Shown: one piece after another, positions 51,301-63,300 of the stretch
Layout: every line of letters begins with the position of its first letter
How positions within the stretch are numbered: position 1 is the stretch's first letter
NCBI RefSeq assembly: GCF_032062135.1
Contig: NC_092859.1
Span: forward strand, 47,144,119-47,208,118
DNA from: Pyxicephalus adspersus
Lineage: Eukaryota > Chordata > Amphibia > Anura > Pyxicephalidae
DNA length: 64,000 nucleotides
Direction of reading: 5' to 3'
Position numbers and translations under genes: made by a program
The notes under the pieces: model-generated
Databases searched by the model: none
Told to the model about the DNA's origin: nothing
The model's input: only the letters and a program-made list of their open reading frames with translations

Positions 51301-54300
51301 TTTGATAAATATTTCTATTTGTTTGTATGTCTTGAGCACTTTGTTCTTTTTTTTATTTTAGCACATTATTTAAATTGACAGTGGAGAGAAGTGAGACAAG
51401 CAATGACACTGGGTCTGTCTATGTACGTTCAGTAGTCAAGATTTTTGAACTAAGTGAGAAGTCTCTGCAGGCCACTGAGAATATGTAAGTACATGAGCTG
51501 TAAAGAAATGCTTCCTCAAAAAATAGGTTAAGAAAGTCTTGGCCACTAAAACCCAGGAAACTAATCTGCTGCAGCTTTATAGAGCAGTAATTGGTAATTT
51601 TGTGCAAAAAATACAACTGTAAGAGAATGTTTCATGGATTCCCTCATCTAGGCGGGGATACTTTTCCAACTCTATACTTACTCATTCTTTACAGGTATAA
51701 GATCAATCCAGGAAACAATGTGGATTGATGTCCTCTCATTCACTCATAGCAATGATATTGGGTAACACTTTTTTTGCCTGGCTTTGAAAACCCTGATAGA
51801 TTTCAAATATGGAAAGACAAGGGCATCTATATAATATATCATTTTTTGGATACAACGGGTATTATTTATTTTGAGACACTACAAGACAAGTTTAGTATCC
51901 CCACTTGTGAAATATTTAGATACTTGCAGATTAAACATTTCCTTCAATCCAGGTGGAGGAATAGCGATTATAGTAGACTTTTAAGTGTTTTTGAGCAAAC
52001 TTTTTTACTTGTTCAAACGAAGTTCACTGGCCAAGGGGCGATATCAGTCTTATACGATGATCTGGTCAGTGCACATACCACAGCACAACCTAAGTATGTG
52101 AAAAGGTGGGAGGAAGAGCTAGGATACAACCTGGATGGAAAAGATTGGGAACAAATATGGGACACAGTGGCGCATTGTAATATTAATGCCTCGACACTAG
52201 AAGGTAATTATAAATTTATAAAGCGTTGGTATATGGTGCCGGTGCGTTTCGCAAAAATGTCATCTGCGCACACTAAAACTTGCTTCAGAGGATGTAATGT
52301 AGATGGCACTCTGTATCATATTTGGTGGGATTGTCCTAAGATTAAAAGGTATTGAATACAAGTATATCAGATGGCATATACCTTGACAGGTAAATCATTC
52401 CCAAAATGCCCAGAAGAGGCTTTGTTGAACCTTCAACCATTAAGTTGTACTAAGTTGCAGTTTATTTTGCTGACCTACTTATTTACAACAGCTAAGATGG
52501 TACTGGCTAAAGCTTGGTGGTCTTCTAAGCCTAATGTGGAACATGTTAAGCAAAAAATGATGTGGTTTTTGGCCAATGAGAAAATGAGGACAATCCTCAA
52601 TGATACTATGGTAAAATTTCAGAAAGTTTGGGGGCCCTGGATTGATTACTATATGCCCATGGGATGGGACCGTACGTTTCTAACTTCATGAACAGCTATA
52701 TAAGTATTGACCAGACCCCTTTTTTTATTTTTATTATTATTATTATCATTGTATTACCAGGTTATACTTGGGTAATACCATTTAGGCTATTGGCTAAAGA
52801 GGGGGCATTATTTCCTTGTGGTTATTTAAGAATATATGATACGAACTAGTTTGATTATGAATTATGCACTAGTATATCTCAGGGATGTTTTAAAAGGGGT
52901 TAGGAAACATTTCTTTTTAATTTTTTCCTCACTAGGGTAACCACTTTTTCTTTTTTTTTGGTATATGGTTTAGTAATCACTTTTTTATTTAGGTAATCAT
53001 CTGGTTGGAATTAATAGTTGATTTTAAGGGTAAAAATTATTGTTTGTGAGGTATTTATGGGTATAAAGGTCACTCCGTTTTTTTATTTTTTTTAAGTGAA
53101 AATGTAATAAAGATAAGGAAAACAGTATAACATTCACTATCTGGGGTGTGAGATTAATTTTTTCATAGTAGAATTCACATTTATCATCTTTGTAATAGGT
53201 CATTCATTCACTTTAAAGGCACTATCCAATAAGGGTAATCACTTTTTTTTTCACTTCAAAATTTATTTCACTAAAGGTAGATATTTTTTATTTCAATAAA
53301 AGTAGATATTTTTAAGGTAAAGTTCACTTTTAGAGATCACCGTTTTATATTAGGGATCACTCCTTTTTTTTTTTTTGGATATGGAATTTATCATTACCAT
53401 CATAAAGAATGTTGAAATATAGGAAGGGATTAAGAAGTCAAAAGTATAAATAGCTAGCTAATGTCCCGAGAGATTGTTGTAATATTATGGATAATGAATA
53501 TAGTGCTGTAATTGAAATAGATATAATGGGGTTATTAATGGAATCAACTATATTGGATTAATTTATTATGATGAAACAAAAGTAGCTAACTATTGTATTA
53601 TTGGTTTTATTTTTCCCTTTTTTTCTCTATCCTTTTTTGTCTTAAGGCTTAAAAATGTATAACTTGTTACTGTCTAATTTAATAAAGATATTGAAAAAAA
53701 AATACAACTGTAACATAAGCCAATATGTTACAGTCACACATTTTGGCTACACTTAAACCAAGTAATTTCTCCAAATGGTAAGCAACTCATGGATTAGTCT
53801 CTCCCACTTCCAGCCTGATTTCATTTTTTAGCTGACATAAAGCAAAATAGTAAGAGCTAAATTTTTGGAAGCTCAGTCACATCACTCGTGAGATTGATCT
53901 CCTTGCTGGTATCAAATTAGTTTTATTGTGGGTTACTAATTAGTGTATGTACAGACAAAACATATTTTTCGCTTTTGCATAGAGTAGAGTACAACCATGT
54001 TATTATTCTCTGTCTGTATAACTTTGAGAAAATTTCTCCTTACATTCTCCTCCAAAGATACAACAGGTAGTTACAGGGAATCTCTTAAAGAGATAATTTC
54101 ATGTTAGGCAATTGCATCGAGGTCCGGCGCCTACAATTGATTTCCCCTCACATCTTGTTTTGGGGACAACTCCAAAATTTTAGATTTCCTCTCACTATCT
54201 TTCTAGTGGCCACCAGTATATATAGAGGTGTGAAGCTCCCAAATACAGACACAAACAAAAAATCTTGACAAAGGGGTTATTTTACCCATACTATCCAAAT

Positions 54301-57300
54301 TTAAAAATAAACCAATATTAACCACCTAGCCGTTATGCCCGTACGAAGGTCGGGCAAAAAAAAATGGCTAGGATGGTTAACCCCGTATTTTTGTCACATC
54401 CTTACCTCCATGGTCCCGCTGTGCACATCCAGCGTCGTTTTCCTATTCCAGCGTCGTTTTCCTATTCCAGCGTCGTCCTCCGTCCATCGTCGTCCGTCGA
54501 TCTCCCTCTCCAGCGTCGGGTGCCAGCGGGACCGCTAAGATGCCGGCCGGTATCTTGTGTTCCTCCGCCCGGCATCTTGCGTTCCGCCGCCTGAACACAA
54601 GATACCGGCCGGCTGAACACAAGATACCGGCCGGCGGAACACAAGATACCGGCCGGCATCTTACCTGGTCCCGCTGATCGTCCACGTCCGTCTTCGTCCA
54701 GCGCCGGATGATCTCTGAAGCGAGAAGCCGTCCGGCGGAGAAAAAAAACCGGAAGGCTTCTGCGTGCGTGATGACGTCGGCGCGTGTGCGGGAAATTCAA
54801 ATAAAAACTCATTCATTCATTTTGTATTGGATTCAATACAAACTCCTGTATTCAATCCAATACAAAATAATTCAAATAAATACAAAGTTTGTAATTGGTA
54901 AATTCCAACTGTCATTTTGTATTAGACTGAATACAAACTCCTGTATCCAATCCAATACAAAAAAAAAAATAAAAAAATAAATAAAAGTAAATAACTTGGA
55001 AATTCAAATTTATATTTTGTATTTGATTGGATACAAACTTGCGTATCCAATCCAATACAAAATAATATAAAATTAATACAAAGTACATAACTGGTAAATT
55101 CAAACGCTCATTTTGTATTGGATTAAATACAAACTCCGGTATCCAATCCAATCCAAAAAAATAAAAAAAAAATAAAAGTAAATACATTTTTTATATTCAT
55201 ATTATCTACTAGAACCCCTGTTCGGACATATTTCTGTAAGTTACAGGTCTACAGTTTAAAAAAAAAATTAGTCCAAAACAGTGGATCACTTTTGGTACAG
55301 AAATCTAGACCTCAGTGTAACGCTCAGGTGGTTAATGACTACAAGATGTATTAACTACAAGATGTATTTTACCAGGTTGTCATGCAGTACCACACTTCCC
55401 ATCCTAAGGTATCAATACTGAACTATGTCAATGGAGGAGCAGAACAGTGTCACACTAGGTAGCATGCTACCATTTTTAACTCCAGGGCTGATTTTAGGGT
55501 TGGCCAGGACCCCCACTAATTCCAGGTTCTCAAGTAAAAGAATAGAAAAGCCCAGGGTCCCCCATTTTTCATCTCCTAAATGTAGGAGCAATGCACTTGG
55601 TAGAAATTATATTTTTGCTGGGGTTTTTTCATTTGGTGCAGAGTACATAAGAAGTTAGAAGCACGATGGATTTCAAACAGATTCAAATGTGTATATTGTA
55701 GAGAGAGGTAATGTATGTGTTTTAGGTTTTCCCTGGCAAGAGATTTCAATTAAAGGGATTAAGAAGTTTCATCTTCCTTGATTGCACAATACCGTAATGT
55801 GTAGCAGAAACTATTAGTAGTTAATCTCCTTCCTTATCCTTCACAGACATGAATGGAGGAAGAGATGAATCACTATTGGGTGTACACTTCACATTATTTC
55901 ATCAGACTAAATAAACTATTGCCCAACATAACTGCAGTAGCAGAAATAACCATTTTTGCATTAGGATTTTTTTCCAGTTTCTAGTGATAAAAATTGCCCC
56001 TGTCTCCCTTTAGACTAATAAATAGTGATTTTATGGATTTGAGAGCAAAGGATAAGTAAAACATGCATTTCTGTATTTGAGAAAGCTTCTATTTGATAAT
56101 GGTAATTTTTTACCCCTTTAATGGATATTGAAAAGCAAGATATTTATAAATTATATGTCATGCGGGATAGGTCAAATGTTTAGTAATATGCAAACTGAAA
56201 GACTTATGACTGCTTATGCTCATACAGAGCATGTCTTCTAGATGAACAGTTTAGTTTACCCAATGTGAACTTCAGACAGATAGAAAAACATCATTAGAAT
56301 CCAGATATGTATTGATGTTAAATGCAGTGGCTATATGTTGAATAATTTATAACATAAGCACCTGCATCTGACTTAAAACAGCCTTTTGTAATCCCCTGCA
56401 TAGCAGCACAAGACTGGAAGAGGCAGTCAGCAAAAGTAGTTAATGAAGGATATATTGCTTTGCTTTTCGTTTTACACTGTAAACAGGAATATAGAAATTG
56501 GAGAAGATAGAAATGTATTCACTAACTGCCTGTTGATTATCCAGTCACAAGCTTCAGTGCTGAATTGTATTGCATAGCTACAAAATTGTTTGCAGGAAGG
56601 TCATATACCTACCTATGCTGTCACAATCCTGGCTGAACAAAAGCATTTTATGGAAAGTGTACATTTATTTACTATAATGTATATAAAGGCAAATAAAAAT
56701 GAGGTACTGCAATATGGTCACCTATCTTTATGTTTTCTCTATTTTAGGAACATGTTTGTATAGAAACATACCTGTTAATCTGATTTTGTGCAAAAAATCC
56801 ACACTCCCCCTATTTTGCGGATATAGTCTGACAAAACAGTGGGGCTGATGTACTAAAAAATAATTTGTGTGAGTAGTCACAGTTTCTGAAGATAAAATAG
56901 GTAAATAGAAATATTGTGTACTTTTGGGTATGGGTAGTTTCTGGGTAGTGGATATGGTTAGGTGTTGTATTATTTTTAAATGGCAATATCTTCATTATAC
57001 ACCACATTTTATAGTAGAGCACGAACTTCCATAGTATACTACAACACATACACCTTGCATTGTGGTGTGCTGTGTTCTAAAAAAAAGATTAACAGCCAAT
57101 TCATAATGTGCGTAATAAGTACAGTAAGTAAAGTAAGTAAGAGCAGAACATTTTTAAAATAAAAAAACTTGCAAACAGAGGGGTTCTTTATTGCAGAATG
57201 AACAGGCTATTTGACTTTCTGCAAAAAAAACCTCACCTGCCTGTTTGCAATTATTTAATATAAACCACTTCCCTACTTTGCTGGCAGCAACAACTTTACC

Positions 57301-60300
57301 TGAACCTCTTCTGGGTTCAGGATCCTCAACCATCTTGAGTTCATTCTAGGCAGCCAGATATGCAGGAATCGTACATTGAGCTGCTCATAGAAGATCTTAA
57401 CTGGAAAGCTAAGTTTATTTATTTCAGAAGAGAAATAACCTGTTCACTCATCAAAAAGCATGCTTGCAGTTTTTTCATTTTTAATTTCAGTCCCGCTTTA
57501 ACATACCGCAATGGGACACTTAAGAATGAATGGGCTCTGAATTACTTAGTGCCCATTTTAAAGGTAAAGTGTCTATGTTTTCAGCTTCATTTGTGAAGGG
57601 ATCCAGTATGTGGACTTTACATGGTTTGACTTAGTCATGTTTGTGTTATGTGATAATGCATTATAATGCAGATTATTTATGGAGTTTCAGAACAGTCAGT
57701 TCCCTCATCAATTAATACTAAATTCCCATTGTTGTTGCTCTCTATTTAGTACATGGCCATTACTGCATGTGTTAGAGAAACCTGATCTGGATAAAAAGGA
57801 GAGGCTTCTTCCACTTCTATTAAGAGAGGCCTTGGAGGGGAACACTTTTACTGTTCTGCTTGCCTGCATTAATACTGAAGGTAGGTCCCACATGATTTTC
57901 ATATTTTAAATACTTGTTAGTTACATCTATGGGTGTGATGTATGTAATTTATTCTGTGCACTGTTCATTCTTGGTTAGCAACTGCTGTAACATAATTTGT
58001 AAAGTATTGTGCCAAAAAAAGTGTATTAAGTGTATTATATTATACATTATCTATATAAATAATATAGTTGAGTAACACTTTCACTTTCAACCAGACATAC
58101 CTAGGTTTGGTCCCTTTATTTGTATCTATTCAAAATATATATTTAAAATGAGCAGTGGGGGTCTTTTAATGCACCTTTAAGGGCAACATTGAAAATGCTG
58201 ATTACACAAATCATTTAAATAACATAGTTTCGGATGCATTAGGGCTGTAATAGGTCGGTCTTTTTTAACTAAACTTTAAGTATGGGATGCTAAAAAAAGG
58301 GGAGAGCAAATGTGTGTCTCTTGCTTCCAGGTCATAGCGGGCACCATGCCTTCCCTCAACAGTCAGTGGGGGGTCCCATAGTTAGGGGCCAGGGCTTCTT
58401 CCCCATCTGTTGTCCCACAAAAAAGATGTGGACTGTAGAAGCTCCCTTTAAACTAACACTACAAATTCTGCTGCTTCTAATTAGCAGTTTATTAGATAAA
58501 GATACCCTTCAAACTGAATGATATAGCACATTAGGTGAATGTCTGTAAATAAGAACATATTTCATACATCTCTGCAATGTATGTACATTTTCTCAATTTT
58601 TGGATCTTTAAATACACTGCAAGTACAGAACAATACCCATTGATCCTGACAGCAATGTCTTGCTTAGTTGACACAACTGCACACACATTGGGCCTGATTT
58701 ATAAATGCTATCCAAGGCTGGAGAAGATGTACTTTCATTAGTGAACCTGGAATGAATTGCTAACAAATAGCAAATTCCAGATTTGCTGAATCACACAGGT
58801 TAACCTCCCTGGTGGTATTCTCAAATGTGGCTCATGGTGAGTTTTCCATACCAAAAGCGGTTACCCCAAGACACATTTGGGGTGGAATTGCCAGGGAGTC
58901 CTACCTAGTTCCCACGTTCCAGCGACTTCCAGTGGTGCCCACAGCATCCTCCAGCAATGCTCGTGGCGTCATCCAGCGATGCCCGGCATCTTTTTCCCCT
59001 GGCGATTCCAGCTGAGCATCTGCGTAACCTGGTGATACCTGGCCGACATCTGCTTCCCTGGCGTGTGAATGTTAGGGACGCAAGGACAGGGGAAGCAGAT
59101 GTCGGCCAGGCATCTGCATGCAAGTGTGTGGCTGGAGGGCAGGGCAGTTGGGCTGGGAGGTGGGACCAGGCAGGAAATTTTAAATACTAAGTATTTTTAA
59201 ATGTACCGCTTTTATTTAAAAATACTTAATATTCATACTGCCAGGGAGGTTAACTGATGAAAGTGTATCTTCTCCAGCTTTAGAGAGCTGTAATAAATCA
59301 GGCTCATTGTGCCTGATTTATCAAAGCTCCCAAAAACTTGAGACAATAGACTGCCATGGGAGATCCTGGGTGTTCTAGCCTAGGACTATAAACATTTGCA
59401 TAGCAAATTATCCATTCCAGGTGTGCATGAGCCCCCAGGTTCTCCCGTGATAGTCTATCTTTTTCATTCCTGGAGAGCTTTATTAAATTAGGGCCATTGT
59501 GTTCTCATTTTTCACAAGAAGTTAGGAGCTCCCTGGATTTCTTTTAGAATAAATAGATGTTTGATCTGGTTATAATTGTCTTTCCTGGTTTTCCCCTTCA
59601 ATGTGGTTTATGGGCATTTTCATATTTTACTGTAAGTGAATGTTTGATATTTCAGTAATATTGTGATGACCTGTGATTTGTAAAAAAAATGTAATACAAT
59701 TGGGTAGCAACACCATATATAAAAGACAGAGAAAAAAATAATTATTGAATGTTGTTTTCTACTAGGTGAAGAAAAAAAAGGCTAAATAGCTAAATATTCT
59801 GCTTTGTCTTCAGAAATGTCTGGGAAGGAGATTGTGTCTGCTCTGTCAGTTGCTGACCGGGTTAGAGGACTGTCCAAAAAGGTTTCCGCAAATATCTGGG
59901 ATCCTGAAGAAGCTGCTCACAAGCTAAGAGCACAAATTAAGAACCAGAGATCCAAGCTAATGTCAGATAGTACTCTGGAGGAGAGTGCAGTGAGACAACT
60001 AGCGGAAGTTGTAAAAGAATTGCAGGTGATGGGCATTTATAAACCAAAATAAAAATCCCCTGGTAATTTTCCATTCCTGGTAAATATTTGATGTAGTATA
60101 ACTTGTCCCATGACATGGCTAATATTCACAGTTAACATATTAGTAACATGATCTTTTGGATCTTTTGTGTTAATGTAATTGACAGGGATTGTTAATGGAG
60201 ATTTGAATTATAAGACCAAAGTAAAGATCCTTAGGTTCTTATTAAAGATTGTAAATAGAGTCTAAGGTTATTTTTTTTATAACCCACCCCTGATCTCTCA

Positions 60301-63300
60301 GTAAATACAGGTACAATTGCTGTCATTTTTTGTGAATTTACGACAAGGCAAATAAGCTGCTGGTGAATATAATAAAGGTCCTGATTTATAAAAGCTCTCC
60401 AAGGCTGGAGAGAATACACTTTCATCAGCAAACTTGGGTGACCCAGCAAAACCTGGATTTGATCTGGTCCAGGTTTAAAAACATTTGCTAGCAAATAGCG
60501 AATGACTTTTAGGAAATCTATTTCAGGTTTGCTGAATCACCCAGCTTCACTGATGAAAGTTGATGTGAGGTATGCAAATGTATGGCCTGTACTAGCTTTG
60601 TCTTGGTAATATGATAGCCCTGTGTGGGGGGGTATTTAGTATGAGAGGGCAAATTTTTATAGGTAATAAAAGGGACATATTGGAAAATGGTAATTTAGAA
60701 CTGAAAAACGTGGAAAGCATCCGAGAAGTATGCTTCCCTATGACGATGGCACCTATGGGCTGAGAGTGCCTATAGGCATTTTAGTATTATGCTAATATAA
60801 TTAATGTATTTTGTCTTTGTGTTGTCATTGTCTCTTATGCATGGATAAGTCATTTTTTGGGTAAATTAGCTATTTAAGTATTTTTTTAAAAACCCTTCCC
60901 CACCAGTTACAGTAACACAGGGAAGCCATCTCCCCTTCATCAATATAATATAGTGTTTTCTTTCTCCTAGGCAGTTACAAGTTGCACTAATGATTAGTGT
61001 TCATGTGTGTAATTAGGAACATTGTGTATGAGATCATAAAGCTCTGTATCTCTGCTTGGTCTGGTGGTGTCCCTCAGGGAGACATTGTTTCTAGACAAAG
61101 GCCATAAAGGTGGGTTACCATGGTAACTGTATTCAGGAGAAAAGGAAATGGCACACAAGAGCTGCTTTACTTGTCCTGTCCTACTTACAGAAGTTAAACA
61201 GACTCCACATAATATAGGCTGCTATTTCTTTATGTACTCCAATTACTGTCTATGGAACCCCATGCTAGCATCACATAGAATGACAAACAAAGTCCGGGAT
61301 AACACAATGGATGTTTTAATAGAAGAGGAGAAGTCATTGAATGCTTTATAATTATACACTTCAGTTAAAATATACACTTCAATCTGTAACAGTTAACTGC
61401 AATATTCAACAGTAGCAGTAAAATAATCAAGGGGCACTACATTTGCAGTGTGCTGCAAGGTACATGAGAACCGCCGCCTCTCCCTGCTCCAACTACCGTA
61501 TCAGTGTTGGCATCTTCTTTTGGTCGTCCTTTTCCATCCATTTGGCTGCCTCTGATGTCATTTGTGTGTTGATTGTGTGCTCATTCCAACAGAAAGCTCT
61601 GTTCTTAGCATGTTACATGCGCGCTGAAGTTTGCATATGCTGCAAAATGTCTGTACCTTCTGTGCATTAGTATATTGCATTCAAAATGTTTATAGCAACA
61701 ATGAGTTACATTTTTTATCATACAACCATTTTTCAACTATAGGAGTTATATGAACAGCAGGCTTAGGAATTCAGTTCAGAAGGAAGGTATAATCATAAGG
61801 GCAAGCAAGCCAGAGGCATCTATATGATCCAAACAGCAACAAGCAAGTCTGTCTTTGAAATTATTCTTACTAAGCTTATAAAATGGTATAGAATAATTAT
61901 ACATATGAATAAAAGACATTAAACAAGATAATTGTACAGCTATGCAAAACAAAATACAATACCATAGTATAACTGTAACACAGTATCATGTTTTTTTTTT
62001 TTTTAATATAGAATTCATTGGTTGAGTAACTTCTTCTAATACAAAAGTATAGGTGGGCTCAAATTCAATTTCAAAACAAAAGCTTTATGGTCAACAAAAA
62101 ATATTTTTGTACTAGAACTCCAGTAACATAGGGGCCATTGTTCCTGGTCTAAAGTTTAGATAGTTTAGGTCTAAAGTTTAGTTTAGACATCATTCCAGAA
62201 TGAAATGAATTTCTAATGCTTCAGAAACAAAAGATAACACTATTAATAGAGTATCCCTATATCTTTATTCTGCTTGTAGTTGAGAGAAATGCAGGCACTC
62301 CGATTTATTGATTGCCAGGACTCTGACCCCTATTTTTTTTTCCACCTAACATAAGCAATACAACTTGGTTTTTTCCTAACTAAAGGTTGTGACTGAACAG
62401 TAGAAAAGTAGCAGCACACTGATGAACTTTCATTCAGTTCACTGCATGTTTTTTGACAACACATTCTGCTAGTAGTGTTTAACTGTGCCCCGATGCTCCA
62501 ATATTTTAAAAGCTATGGGCACAAAGTGGTTCAGGAAAAAACATTAAAGTTGTCATTTTTGTTTGTGACAGTTGATTTGAGTTTCAGTGTGTCAGGATAC
62601 ACAACACAGCAATAGTTGAGTTCCTCATTCGTACTTTGTCTGATCAAAACATCCAACAGCTGTCTGAAAACAAATAGATGTAATTTATGACCATCAAGTT
62701 TTTTTAATTATGTTTTTTGCAAGAGAAAGCGAAGTTCCCTAACGTGGATACAGACAGTAAGAAAACTCTGACAGGGTTCTACCTTTGCAGCATTTACCTT
62801 CAGTTATACATTACCAATAAAACAAATGTAATAAACCAAAACAAGTTCCCTTTAATACCAATAATAATAAAAAAAAAACAATACATTTACAATCTCTTCC
62901 CTTCAGTAAGTGATTTTGGTAAAATTTATTTTAAAAAGCATCCTATACCAGTAGTACTGGCTGCCTGGTGCAAAATGCAAACAAAAAATAGGTTCATTCT
63001 GGTGTTTTTTTCCTGCAGATGGTAAAAAAGCAAATTTGGAAAGAAAAGAGAGAATTATCAAAAAAGCTTGGAGAGAAAAAAAGATGCCACCATGAGGTGA
63101 GGACATGGAGCACAAGAATAAATTCCATTGTTATTGTAATATGCTTCTTCATATAGTAGTATATTACAAGTGCTTTTTCATATATGTTAGGATTTCTTGT
63201 ATGACTAGTACTATACAGTGCAATGAGTTATTGCACACTGAGACATGACAACCTTTGATGTTCTTTAAAACTAACAGGTAATGCTAAAATGTTCCCTATC

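Noticed and set aside
51696..51729. Possible exon of the kinesin-like gene after ttctttacag
   Set aside because: It lies inside the L1-type insertion, and in the needed phase it reaches a stop after a few codons. The 51484 donor joins 57491 in frame.
54335..54812. Overlapping open frames of 67-116 codons on both strands
   Set aside because: They come from CpG-rich repetitive sequence in the TTAA element; the proline/arginine-rich peptides reflect composition, not a gene.
54820..55158. CRISPR-like regular spacing
   Set aside because: The genome is vertebrate, the units are near-complete tandem copies rather than repeat plus unique spacer, and no cas genes are present.
58812..59190. Three overlapping frames on both strands
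   Set aside because: They lie inside the nested TTAA MITE and follow its CCAGCGA-type repeats.
59804..60052. Free-standing 82-codon gene
   Set aside because: The start falls in the intron's acceptor region and the end runs through a donor; the middle is an exon of the kinesin-like gene.
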